Origin: Deltaproteobacteria bacterium
Lineage (GTDB): Bacteria; Desulfobacterota; Dissulfuribacteria; Dissulfuribacterales; QOAL01
Assembly: GCA_015494395.1 (NCBI GenBank)
Contig: WGBG01000084.1
Location: forward strand, 1-32,406
Length of the DNA: 32,406 nt
Direction of reading: 5' to 3'
The position numbers and the translations under genes are program-made. The notes under the pieces are model-generated. The model was given only the letters and a program-made list of their open reading frames with translations. It had not been told where the DNA came from and ran no database searches. This document shows, piece by piece, positions 9,186 through 17,092 of this stretch; the stretch's first letter is position 1; every line of letters begins with the position of its first letter.

Positions 9186-10490
9186 TCAGACGGCCTCAGC
9201 AAAGGCGACCCTGTCATCAACTTCCTTGATTAGTACCCTTAAAAGATGATTCTGCAAATTCTCCAGCTTTTCAGATCCTTTCAGAAATGTGCTGATATAG
9301 TTTTCTGTCATGCCGTGCCACAGACCGTTTTTTTCATCCCTGCGCTCAATCAGAAGATTATGCTCTGTCCCCAGATTCTTTTTATAGAATTTGGCTTTTT
9401 TTCTTGAGCCAAGTTTCCTTAACACTGCTGCCCTTGCCTGTTTCTTTCTTTTTGATACATGGCCTTTCATTGCGGCAGCAACAGTATCCGGCCTGGGAGA
9501 ATAGGGAAATACATGCAGGTAAGTTAAAGGGAGCGACTCAAGCAGACGGACTGTCTCCATAAATTCGTCATCTGTCTCACCGGGAAACCCAGTCATTACA
9601 TCAAAGCCGAAAGCTGCATCCGGCATAAAAGAGTAAAGCCTTTCAACAACTGACCTGAAATCGCTTGAATTATACCGCCTGTTCATAGCCTGTAATATGA
9701 GGTCAGAACCGCTTTGAAGGGGAAGATGCCAATGGGGACAGAAGTTTTCGGCATTTAATGCCAGTTCAATCAAATCATCAGATATCTCTGAGGGGTCAAT
9801 GGAGCTCAAGCGAAACCTGATATGAGGATAACCGCTGCAAAGCGATTTCATGACTGAGGCCAGGGTAATCTCCTCAGAAAGGTCGGTGCCGTAAAGCCCA
9901 ACATGAATACCGGTTATAACTATCTCTCTGATCCCTTCCGAGCTTAGCCTTGCCACCTGTTCATCCACCTGTTCCGGCGGCATGCTCCGGCTGCGTCCCC
10001 GTGCAAAGGGTACAATACAGTATGCGCAGAAAGATTCGCATCCGTCCTGGATTCTGACGTATGCACGGGTACGTTCTTCCGGAGAGTGTATCATGAACGG
10101 GGTTATCTGCCTTACCTGGAATATGTCGCCTACATACATCTGCAGGCAATCATCTCCCTCAAGGGCAATTTCTACCAGTCGATGTTTCTGGTCATTACCT
10201 GCCAGGCAGATACGGCCCTGGGCAGCCTTCATTATTGCGGCAGCGTCTGTCTGTACATGGCAGCCGGTGGCAACAATTTTTGATCCAGGAAATTCCCGTC
10301 TGAAACGCCGTATCATCTGACGGCTCTGGGATGCAGCCCTTGCTGTTACCGCGCATGTGTTTACAACATAGATATCTGCAGGCTCCCTCCAGGGCACCAC
10401 TTCATGGCCACTTTCAGCAAACTGTTCAGCAATTGCCTGCGACTCGAACTGATTGACCTTGCACCCCAGCGTATAGATGGCTATGCGCAT
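9186..10490 (-). CDS. mtaB: tRNA (t6A37) methylthiotransferase MtaB
   Basis: A radical-SAM enzyme that converts t6A37 to ms2t6A in ANN-decoding tRNAs. The 434-residue protein has the MtaB-type N-terminus TLGCKVNQFES, an N-terminal cluster-binding region with NTCAVT and ATGCH, the radical-SAM CxxxCxxC motif (C151, C155, C158 in DGCESFCAYC) and FPGETDDEF in the barrel. The GCKVN form separates MtaB from MiaB and RimO. Its start overlaps the end of mnmA by 10 bp, so the two are translationally coupled, and both products modify tRNA with sulfur. Length is typical. Confidence 0.95.
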   Translation of the reverse strand: MRIAIYTLGCKVNQFESQAIAEQFAESGHEVVPWREPADIYVVNTCAVTARAASQSRQMIRRFRREFPGSKIVATGCHVQTDAAAIMKAAQGRICLAGNDQKHRLVEIALEGDDCLQMYVGDIFQVRQITPFMIHSPEERTRAYVRIQDGCESFCAYCIVPFARGRSRSMPPEQVDEQVARLSSEGIREIVITGIHVGLYGTDLSEEITLASVMKSLCSGYPHIRFRLSSIDPSEISDDLIELALNAENFCPHWHLPLQSGSDLILQAMNRRYNSSDFRSVVERLYSFMPDAAFGFDVMTGFPGETDDEFMETVRLLESLPLTYLHVFPYSPRPDTVAAAMKGHVSKRKKQARAAVLRKLGSRKKAKFYKKNLGTEHNLLIERRDEKNGLWHGMTENYISTFLKGSEKLENLQNHLLRVLIKEVDDRVAFAEAV

Positions 10491-11563
10491 ATTTCACCAC
10501 CGCCAATCACCACATCCCCCTGGTAAAAAACTGCAAATTGCCCAGGGGTAACAGCTCTCTGCGGTTCATGAAAATTCACCCTGACATCAGAGCCGGAAAC
10601 AGTGACCTCTGCAGGGACAGCCCTGTGCCTGTAACGAATCTTTACATCACAGTTAAAGGTAAGCATTCCATATTCTGCAGAGCAAGAGTCTATATATTCC
10701 GGCAAAACCAGCCAGTTTACACGTTTCAAACAGGCGGAGCTGCTGTAAAGACATGATTCAGGGCCTACCACCAGCCGGTTGTTTTCCATATCAAGCTGAA
10801 TTACATAAGAAGGTTCAGGTCCTGGAAGCCCCAGGCCCCTTCTTTGTCCAACGGTGTAGTTATGAAGCCCCCTGTGGGAGCCAACAGTATTGCCTGATAT
10901 ATCAACCATTGGCCCTGACCCTGAAAAAGAGACTCCCTGCTTTTCAAGAAACTGCCTGTAATCACCCTGGAGAAAACAGACATCCTGGCTCTCTTTCTGA
11001 ACCAGGTTCCGGATGCCTGCCGAGGCCGCCCTTTTCCTCACAACACTCTTTGACATTGTTCCAAGAGGAAAGAGGAGCCGTGGCAGAAGTTCCTTACTGA
11101 CCCCATGAAGAAAATATGACTGATCCTTTCCTGTGTCCAGGCCCCTGCAGAGCATTGTTTCCTGCTCCTGAGTCTCAATGCGGCAGTAGTGGCCTGTTGC
11201 AAGCCTGGAAATCCCTGTTTTTTTAATAAGCTCAATGCCGGCAGCGATCTTTATGGCAGGATTGCACCTGACACAGGGATTGGGAGTTAGCCCTTTTTCA
11301 TAAGATTTTATAAAGTAGTCTATGATTTCTCTCTTGAACCTGACGGAATAATCAAGTTCATGAAAAGGCACACCAAACTTGCCGGACAGCCTCCTTGCAG
11401 CACTGCAGGAGGCATCTGACTCTGCACTGTCAAAAAGCTTCAAGAATAACGTCTCAACATGATATCCCTGCTCAAGCAAAGACATCACAGCAACCGCACT
11501 GTCAACGCCACCGCTTATCAGCACAAGAACTGAGTTATCAGCACGCCTGCTGCCCATAGCCAT
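10481..11563 (-). CDS. mnmA: tRNA-specific 2-thiouridylase MnmA
   Basis: Activates U34 of tRNAs for Lys, Glu and Gln with ATP and inserts sulfur to give s2U34. The 360-residue protein has the PP-loop SGGVDSAV near the N-terminus, NPCVRCNP with the first active-site Cys, ATGHYCR, GKDQSYFLHG, the second catalytic Cys in ESQDVCF, and the C-terminal barrel segment YTVGQRRGLG. The ATG at 11563 has AAGGCG upstream. The CxxC-like NPCVRCNP is of interest because some MnmA enzymes bind a 4Fe-4S cluster, and a ferredoxin gene lies only 31 bp upstream. Confidence 0.96.
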   Translation of the reverse strand: MAMGSRRADNSVLVLISGGVDSAVAVMSLLEQGYHVETLFLKLFDSAESDASCSAARRLSGKFGVPFHELDYSVRFKREIIDYFIKSYEKGLTPNPCVRCNPAIKIAAGIELIKKTGISRLATGHYCRIETQEQETMLCRGLDTGKDQSYFLHGVSKELLPRLLFPLGTMSKSVVRKRAASAGIRNLVQKESQDVCFLQGDYRQFLEKQGVSFSGSGPMVDISGNTVGSHRGLHNYTVGQRRGLGLPGPEPSYVIQLDMENNRLVVGPESCLYSSSACLKRVNWLVLPEYIDSCSAEYGMLTFNCDVKIRYRHRAVPAEVTVSGSDVRVNFHEPQRAVTPGQFAVFYQGDVVIGGGEICA

Positions 11564-11594
11564 TATTATTCACGCCTTGTAATGCCCAGGTCCT

Positions 11595-12023
11595 TCAGAC
11601 CAGGACCTTTTCGTGAGAAAATCTTAGCTCCATAGCCCGAACTGGACAGATTGCAATGCAGAATTCACATCCCTTGCAGAGCTCAGGTTCAAATTTCACC
11701 TCAAAGGTCTCCTGGTCAAGGTAGAGTGCATTTGTGGGGCAAATTGCCGTACATGCCCCGCACTGGAAGCATATATCATCCTTGCGCCGTACCTCCTGGG
11801 ATACGGATTTTACCTTGACACCATGTTCCCTAAGGTATCTTAGCCCGGCTGTGACATTCTTTTTTATGCCAGACACCTCCAGGACCATGATCCCCTCCTG
11901 ACCGGGAAGAATCTTGGCTTTGAGAATATTAAAACATAGATCGTGTTCCCTGCTGAGGCTGCAGACCAGTGGTTGGTCCGTAATTTCAGGAGGAAACCGG
12001 AGAACAATCATCTTTTTATACAT
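11595..12023 (-). CDS. NIL domain / 2x[4Fe-4S] ferredoxin
   Basis: 142 residues with an N-terminal NIL domain (about residues 1-75; the ligand-binding fold also found at the C-terminus of methionine ABC ATPases) and a C-terminal 8-Fe ferredoxin with two clusters, CFQCGACTAICP and CKGCEFCIAICP. Related NIL-ferredoxins act with HcyBio (DUF39) proteins in sulfur transfer to make homocysteine in methanogens and some sulfate reducers; no DUF39 gene is in this window. Here the gene sits between a CBS-pair gene and mnmA, 31 bp from each, suggesting electron or sulfur supply. The ATG at 12023 with GGAG upstream is preferred over an in-frame TTG at 12035, because that TTG forms part of the ribosome binding site. 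Confidence 0.92.
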   Translation of the reverse strand: MYKKMIVLRFPPEITDQPLVCSLSREHDLCFNILKAKILPGQEGIMVLEVSGIKKNVTAGLRYLREHGVKVKSVSQEVRRKDDICFQCGACTAICPTNALYLDQETFEVKFEPELCKGCEFCIAICPVRAMELRFSHEKVLV

Positions 12024-12054
12024 TTGTGACTCCAAAAATATTAAAACCTTGATT

Positions 12055-12507
12055 TCAGGAAACCAGTTTTACTACATCCCACCTGCCAACAATTCCAACC
12101 AGCCTGTCTCCATCTACCACCGGAATGGTATTAAAATGTTTATCTGCCATCAAGGTAGCCACTTCCTGTACCGGCGTATCTGGAGTAACGGTCTTTACAT
12201 CTTCTGTCATTATATCCCTGACCTTTGTGCCGGTCATCTTCTTGATTTCCTTTTCAAGAATTGAGGGGTCTTCAAGGAATATCACGCTGTCCATGAAGTT
12301 AAAGAAGGAGGGAATGTGAATTTTGCGGCTCTGGTCCACAACATCTGCCTCAGTCACGATGCCCACAAGCCTTGAATTTTCATCCACTACAGGGGTTCCA
12401 TTTATACGGTTGCGCTCAAGGAGTTTTACAAACTCCTTGATGCTTGTATCAGGAGTTACTGTTATAACTGATGTGGTCATGATATCTCTAACTGTTTTAT
12501 CCTTCAT
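12055..12507 (-). CDS. Tandem CBS-domain protein
   Basis: 150 residues made of two CBS domains: VRDIMTTSVITVTPDT through GIVTEADV, and VRDIMTEDVKTVTPDT through GIVGRWDV. CBS pairs bind adenosine compounds (AMP, ATP, SAM) and usually regulate a partner. There is no catalytic domain, so it is a stand-alone sensor module. It is the first gene of the minus-strand run and lies 31 bp before the NIL-ferredoxin gene. In HcyBio homocysteine synthesis proteins a CBS pair and a NIL-ferredoxin occur as partners, so this pair may be the accessory half of such a system; that is an inference. The ATG has GAGG upstream. MITE A3 lies 24 bp before the start codon. Confidence 0.93.
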   Translation of the reverse strand: MKDKTVRDIMTTSVITVTPDTSIKEFVKLLERNRINGTPVVDENSRLVGIVTEADVVDQSRKIHIPSFFNFMDSVIFLEDPSILEKEIKKMTGTKVRDIMTEDVKTVTPDTPVQEVATLMADKHFNTIPVVDGDRLVGIVGRWDVVKLVS

Positions 12508-12531
12508 AATTGCCTCGTCATATTATTAAGG

Positions 12532-12739
12532 CCTAGATTGAGCGATTGTCGGATTTGCTGCAGATCCGCGAAAGAGGAATTCCAATAATAGTCGGCTATA
12601 TGGGGATTCCTATGACAAAGGAGATGCAGTAAATACGGCAATCCCGAAGGGTTTCAAAGCTGGAAAGCTATAATCGATATAACTCCTTTTAATTTCGTTA
12701 AAAAAACATTTTTGCAGATTTTGAAACGCTCAATCTAGG
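12532..12739 (-). mobile_element. Family A MITE, copy A3 (208 bp)
   Basis: Inverted relative to copies A1 and A2. Ends are CCTAGATTGAGCG and CGCTCAATCTAGG with an exact 5 bp duplication TAAGG (12527-12531 and 12740-12744). The central hairpin pairs GGAATTCCAATA with TATGGGGATTCC (one wobble, one mismatch). The end with CAATCGCTCAATC faces the CBS gene, only 24 bp from its start codon, so the CBS operon's 5' leader, and probably part of its promoter, lies in or beside the element. Confidence 0.92.
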
Positions 12740-12994
12740 TAAGGGCTATGTAAAATAGTGATAAGCCCTGTATCCTGTATATTGTTGTGCAGGCCTGAAA
12801 AAAAATTAAATAAGGCCTAGGAATAACTATTGCCTTATCTCTTATCACGGGCTGAAGGTGAATACAAGAAGAGGTAATCTACCCTCTATGCCGGATATGC
12901 GGCAAACATTAAAATTGCTATACCTAAACCATAAACATAACCACTGCCCCCTCCAGGATGAATTCTCGTAACGGAAATACACTTTGCACGCAAC
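12740..12994. other. Non-coding stretch between MITE A3 and the REP-like palindrome
   Basis: No convincing gene. Small open frames on the minus strand at 12845-13228 have no plausible starts or protein character. I see a weak inverted pair GTGATAAG (12758-12765) / CTTATCAC (12841-12848) and two AGGCCT sites near 12795-12820. It must hold the leader and promoter of the rightward nucleotidase gene, but no promoter is clear. Confidence 0.4.
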
Positions 12995-13103
12995 GTATCT
13001 GCTCACAGGGTTCTGCAGATGCAAGGCGGAGGGGGCGAAGGCGTACTCCCTGTACTTCGAGTCCCCGCCAACGCAGCCGATGCGGTATCCTGTGAGCAGA
13101 TAC
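12995..13103. repeat. REP-like palindromic element
   Basis: GTATCTGCTCACAGG (12995-13009) and its exact inverse CCTGTGAGCAGATAC (13089-13103) bracket 79 bp that contain further inverse-related segments (ATGCAAGGCGGAGG and CCCCGCCAACGCAGC). The whole can fold as one long hairpin. A decayed relative starts at 24841, which shows a dispersed repeat. It is immediately upstream of the nucleotidase gene and would form its 5' leader; an in-frame upstream extension of that gene through this element is therefore not believed. Confidence 0.7.
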
Positions 13104-13117
13104 CGATAAACAAAAAA

Positions 13118-13705
13118 ATGAAAAAACTTGAAATAAACCCGGCAGAAACAGGTTTTGATATTGACGGTGTGGTTGCTGATACAATGGCATCCTTTGTCAA
13201 CATTGCCAAACAGGACTATGGAATCCATAATATAGTAAAGGAGCAGATTACCTCCTACTGGCTTGAAGAATGTCTCCCCATACCTGATGAGATAATAGAG
13301 CAGATAATTGCCAAAATCCTCACAGACCCTTTTGGAACCGGCCTTGAACCAAACCCTGGAGCTGTAGAGACTTTAACGGCTTTGGGCCAAAGGCACACCC
13401 TTGTTTTTGTTACCGCAAGGCCGGTGCGGGAGCCAATATGCAGGTGGCTGGAACAGACTCTGAGCGAAGTCAATCCTGAAAGAATCAATGTTATTGCCAC
13501 GGGAGAGCACTCTGCCAAGGTATCAGTCCTTAAGAAACTCGGAATAAAATATTTTGTGGAAGATCATCTTGCCACCTGTCTTGAAATCCACCAGGCAGGG
13601 ATAAATGCCATAGTGTTTGACCAGCCGTGGAACCGCAACGATCCTGACAGGCTGTGGCGGGTCAAGGGCTGGAAGGAGCTTGGAGCGCTTATGAAAGCCG
13701 CTTAA
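13118..13705 (+). CDS. HAD-superfamily hydrolase, 5'-nucleotidase-like
   Basis: 195 residues with the four HAD motifs: FDIDGVVAD (nucleophile Asp and acid Asp, residues 13-20), FVTARP (motif II), the Lys in HSAKVSVLKKLGI (motif III) and YFVEDHL (motif IV). The layout fits small C1-cap HAD proteins related to 5'(3')-deoxyribonucleotidases; the exact substrate is not readable. I start it at the ATG at 13118. The frame is open to 13019, but those 33 codons lie in the REP-like palindrome. No good ribosome binding site precedes the ATG. It is 13 bp from the J-domain gene and probably cotranscribed with it. Confidence 0.8.
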   Translation: MKKLEINPAETGFDIDGVVADTMASFVNIAKQDYGIHNIVKEQITSYWLEECLPIPDEIIEQIIAKILTDPFGTGLEPNPGAVETLTALGQRHTLVFVTARPVREPICRWLEQTLSEVNPERINVIATGEHSAKVSVLKKLGIKYFVEDHLATCLEIHQAGINAIVFDQPWNRNDPDRLWRVKGWKELGALMKAA

Positions 13706-13718
13706 TCAAGGAGTAATT

Positions 13719-14738
13719 ATGTACCTGGCACAGGAGTATAATGATAAGGGCGAGCTCAGATTCTTTATCAGGGAAACAGTAGAGGACAGCAGCGGCAATC
13801 TGGTACCGCGCCAGCTCTTTGATCTTGGACGTGATCCTGCACAGTTCCTGCAGTACATTGATGACAGGATCTTTTTTATCTCTTCAGAGGTGGAGGATGC
13901 CCTGTCCCGGCATGAAGTAAAATATGAATATGACGAGCTTGAAGAACTGTTCTGGCCCTTTGTAGATGTTGAGGTCAAGGCAACTATAGAGAGTTTTTGC
14001 GGAAGGAGGGTCAGACATTCAGGTAAACGCCTAAGGCGTAAACGCCGCATGGCACATGACCTGTTTAATCAGACGCATATTTTTGACAGACGCAGGCTCT
14101 ATTATCTAAAATTTGTACAGATAGACATGGGTGATGCGGTAGAAACACCCCTTCCCATTTATGAGATACTCGTTGGCAAGTGCAGGGACGAAATCGAGAA
14201 CCGGATAGCGTTCATGGAATTGGAACTGAGACCCTGGGAGATGAGGGGTTACCTTTATGCAATTTTTGATGTGGCTTCAGGCTTTGCCCCAAAGCTTACG
14301 CGCTTTGTCCCTGATGCCCAGGACATTGAACTGATTGACAAGTATTTCATGGAGGAAATATGCAGGCTCAACTGTGACAGTGCCCTGCTTGGACAAGAGG
14401 TGAAAGACAAAGACAGTGCCTGCCTGCATCCCTATTTGAGAAAATACCTGTTCATGTTCTTTGATACATATTTCAGCAACAGGGGCAACTGGAAGCAGCG
14501 CGGAAGAACTGATCAGACCAGCAGGGAATGGACCCCGCCCGCCCCGCCGCAATCCTCGGACCACATGCAGGCAATGGGACTTACAGAGGCTCAATTCCAG
14601 GAAATGGATCAGCACGAGTTTACACGATATTTCAGGAAAAAGGCACAGGAACTCCATCCGGACAAGGGGGGAGATCACGAGACCTTTGTTGCCTTTATTA
14701 ACGCTTACCAGATCCTGCTCATGCGAAAAAAATGGTGA
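13719..14738 (+). CDS. Protein with C-terminal J domain
   Basis: 339 residues. The last 60 form a J domain: AQFQEMDQHEFTRYFRKKAQ, the HPD motif at 313-315 (ELHPDKGG), then FVAFINAYQIL. J domains stimulate the ATPase of Hsp70 partners. The J domain is at the C-terminus, whereas DnaJ has it at the N-terminus, and there is no Gly/Phe region or zinc centre. The first 270 residues are charged and match no family I recognise; a short low-complexity linker (TPPAPPQSS) joins the parts. The ATG has AAGGAG upstream. It overlaps the next gene by 7 bp, so it may be linked to that sensor kinase's function. An Hsp70 gene lies 14 kb away in the same window. Confidence 0.88.
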   Translation: MYLAQEYNDKGELRFFIRETVEDSSGNLVPRQLFDLGRDPAQFLQYIDDRIFFISSEVEDALSRHEVKYEYDELEELFWPFVDVEVKATIESFCGRRVRHSGKRLRRKRRMAHDLFNQTHIFDRRRLYYLKFVQIDMGDAVETPLPIYEILVGKCRDEIENRIAFMELELRPWEMRGYLYAIFDVASGFAPKLTRFVPDAQDIELIDKYFMEEICRLNCDSALLGQEVKDKDSACLHPYLRKYLFMFFDTYFSNRGNWKQRGRTDQTSREWTPPAPPQSSDHMQAMGLTEAQFQEMDQHEFTRYFRKKAQELHPDKGGDHETFVAFINAYQILLMRKKW

Positions 14739-16207
14739 TAACTTCCAGCCTTACCATACAAAACGCACAGTCTGAAAGAGAAAAAGTTCTCATAGTGGAT
14801 GATGATCCCAGCATGGGCCTCTTACTAAAAGAGCTCCTGACTCAGAGGGGTTATGAACCTTTGACAGCCATCCATCCCCATGAAGCCCTGGAGATGTTCA
14901 AAAGGGAACATCCTGATCTTGCATTCCTTGACATTAACATGCCGGATATGGACGGCCTTGAGCTTGGCCGTAAAATGCTTACAGAAAAGCCTGAAATGGA
15001 GGTTGTCTTCATAACCGGTTTCGGCACCTTTGATAATGCCATCGAAGCACTCAAGATAGGAGCCTGTGATTATCTTAGAAAGCCCTTTAACCTTGGGGAA
15101 TTTGAAATATGCCTGAAACGCCACGAAGATCGCACAAGACTTAGGAAAAAGGTCAGAGAGGCACAACAGCGCTACTATCACCTGGTTCAGAATATCCCTG
15201 TGCTCATCTTGATTCTTGACCAGGATCTTGAGCTTAAGTTTGTAAATAACGCATGCAAGAGGCTGCTTGACATATCCCCGGATGAGGCACTTAAAAAGAG
15301 TGGATGGTTCCTGAAGAGGATTCATCCTGATGACATCAAGCAGGTAAAAAAGATGCTCCTTAAATCGTGCAGGGTCTATGACAGGCCGCACTCAATGGAG
15401 TGCCGCATGCTTCATGCCAGGGGATATACAATCCATGTCCTGTTAAAGACCATTCCCCGGGAGGATGCGGACCCGAACCAAATGGAAAAGCCGATTATTG
15501 AAGCAGTAGCCGTGGATATTACAGACAGGGTGATGCTGGAAAAGGCAATGGTGCAGAAGGAAAGACTGGAACTTTTAGGCTCTGTTACATCTGAAGTGGC
15601 CCATGAGGTGAGAAACCCACTTATGTCCATTGGAGGATTTGCCAGAAGGCTAAAGGGCAAACATCCTGAGCTTTCTGAACCTGACATCATTTTGAGGGAG
15701 TGTCAGCGCCTTGAAAACCTGGTGAACAGGATAAAGGACTATCTTGAGCCAATTGAGGTAAGCCCTGGGGAGTGTTTTGTTAATTCAATCATAATGCAGG
15801 CGTACGAAATTATCGATGACGACCTGAAACAAAACGGCATTACGGTGGAATTTGATCTTTCCCCATATATAAAGCCTGTTTACATGGACAAGGACATACT
15901 CACCCAGGTATTTATGAACCTCATCCATAATGCGGCCTCAGGGATTGGAAAAGACAAACGCATCTTTATCAAATCTTACCAGACAGAACTTAGTATAAAT
16001 GTGGATATTAAAAGCAGTATTCTTCACCCCAACAGGAAGGATCCTGAACAGATCTTCCTTCCCTTTGGAGAGGAAGGCCATCTTATGGGGCTTCCCCTCT
16101 CCTACCGCCTTATTAAAAACATGGGAGGGGTGCTTTCATTTGCACAGCGCGGGAATGAAATTACATTTACCGTTACCATGCCCGTTGAAAGGGAAGATGA
16201 TTCCTGA
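14732..16207 (+). CDS. Response-regulator / PAS / histidine kinase hybrid with degenerate ATP lid
   Basis: 491 residues. A receiver domain (about 17-130) has VDDD at 22-25, phosphoacceptor D67 in FLDINMPDMDG and the closing Lys in YLRKPF. A PAS domain follows (about 150-260, IPVLILILDQDLELKFVNN), then a HisKA dimerisation helix with H291 in SEVAHEVRNPL and a HATPase region with N-box FMNLIHNAASGI. The usual G1 box (DxGxG) reads VDIKSSI and the G2 box (GTGLGL) reads HLMGLPL, so ATP binding is doubtful. No membrane segment is seen, so it is a cytoplasmic protein. The ATG overlaps the J-domain gene's stop; no ribosome binding site is clear, which suggests translational coupling. Confidence 0.9.
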   Translation: MVITSSLTIQNAQSEREKVLIVDDDPSMGLLLKELLTQRGYEPLTAIHPHEALEMFKREHPDLAFLDINMPDMDGLELGRKMLTEKPEMEVVFITGFGTFDNAIEALKIGACDYLRKPFNLGEFEICLKRHEDRTRLRKKVREAQQRYYHLVQNIPVLILILDQDLELKFVNNACKRLLDISPDEALKKSGWFLKRIHPDDIKQVKKMLLKSCRVYDRPHSMECRMLHARGYTIHVLLKTIPREDADPNQMEKPIIEAVAVDITDRVMLEKAMVQKERLELLGSVTSEVAHEVRNPLMSIGGFARRLKGKHPELSEPDIILRECQRLENLVNRIKDYLEPIEVSPGECFVNSIIMQAYEIIDDDLKQNGITVEFDLSPYIKPVYMDKDILTQVFMNLIHNAASGIGKDKRIFIKSYQTELSINVDIKSSILHPNRKDPEQIFLPFGEEGHLMGLPLSYRLIKNMGGVLSFAQRGNEITFTVTMPVEREDDS

Positions 16208-16222
16208 TGGACTGTTGGAATG

Positions 16223-16918
16223 TTACTGACTGGTTCTGTGCTCAGGCTGGTATGGTATCGGGTCTGCGACGCCTGCCTCTCCAAAGCCTTTAAGCCGCAA
16301 AAGACACGACTCACATCTGCCGCAGGCCTTATCTTCTGACTTGTAGCACGACCAGGTCAGCTCAAGCGGGGCATTCAACTCAACACCCCTTTTTACAACC
16401 TCAGCCTTGCCCATGTCTATCAACGGGGTGACAATCTCTATATGTGTTTCAGGTCTCGTCCCCTCCCTGATGAGCCTGTTGTACGCCTCATAATAGGTGC
16501 GCCTGCAATCAGGATAGCCTGAACTGTCAACCTCGGTGGCACCTATAAATATCTTTTCTGCACCGATAACCTCTGCCCATGAGACAGCAATGGCAATGAT
16601 ATGGGTGTTTCTGAACGGGACATATGTTACAGGTATGCCGGGGTTGCCAAGAGAATTTTCCGGGACATCAAGGGAATCGTCAGTGAGGGCGGAGCCACCT
16701 ATCTGCTTGAGATATTTAATGTCAGTTACAAGCCGTTCTCTTACATCATAAAAATCGGCAATGCTGTTAAAAGCCTCAAGTTCCCTGTCTTCTGTACGCT
16801 GTCCATAATTCACGTGCAAAAATGCAAGGTTATATTCCTGCGCAGCTATGGCAGCAGTGACACAACTGTCAAGCCCGCCGCTTACAAGGCAGACGGCTGT
16901 CTTTCGGGTGTTATTCAT
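16223..16918 (-). CDS. queC: 7-cyano-7-deazaguanine synthase QueC
   Basis: Makes preQ0 from 7-carboxy-7-deazaguanine, ammonia and ATP in queuosine biosynthesis. 231 residues with the PP-loop SGGLDSCVT near the N-terminus, the HVNYGQRTEDRE segment, PFRNTHIIAIAVSWAE, GATEVDSSGYPDCR, and the C-terminal zinc site in CYKSEDKACGRCESC. Length is normal. No other queuosine gene is in the window. It converges on the kinase gene with only 15 bp between the stops. The ATG at 16918 has no clear ribosome binding site. I found no preQ1 riboswitch pattern in the upstream 174 bp, only a TTCCCC/GGGGAA stem at 16954-16972. Confidence 0.95.
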   Translation of the reverse strand: MNNTRKTAVCLVSGGLDSCVTAAIAAQEYNLAFLHVNYGQRTEDRELEAFNSIADFYDVRERLVTDIKYLKQIGGSALTDDSLDVPENSLGNPGIPVTYVPFRNTHIIAIAVSWAEVIGAEKIFIGATEVDSSGYPDCRRTYYEAYNRLIREGTRPETHIEIVTPLIDMGKAEVVKRGVELNAPLELTWSCYKSEDKACGRCESCLLRLKGFGEAGVADPIPYQPEHRTSQ

Positions 16919-17030
16919 CTGGTTTTCTGCTATGTGTTCATTGGAATCTCTTGTTCCCCATAAGCAGGGGAAGATATGAGTAGTTGCTGTACGTGCTTAC
17001 AGGCTATCATTACTTAGACGAACAATATAA

Positions 17031-17050
17031 GCCATGATAAAATTCATGGC
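17031..17050 (-). terminator. Possible hairpin after the zinc-ribbon gene
   Basis: GCCATGA pairs with TCATGGC around TAAAAT, 43 bp past the stop of the zinc-ribbon gene. There is no T-run, so its role as a terminator is only a guess. Confidence 0.25.
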
Positions 17051-17092
17051 AAACATTACTGGAACGTAGCAGAAACCTGGCCGCAAAAACAT

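Noticed and set aside
13019-13117. N-terminal extension of the nucleotidase gene
   Set aside because: Codes through the REP-like palindrome (Gly-rich, low-quality sequence); the HAD domain starts right after the ATG at 13118.
12845-13228. Open frames of 68-127 codons on the minus strand
   Set aside because: They run antisense to the nucleotidase gene and through the REP-like palindrome, with mutually overlapping frames and no protein features.
16919-17092. Possible preQ1 riboswitch upstream of queC
   Set aside because: No type I or II preQ1 consensus; only a simple TTCCCC/GGGGAA stem.
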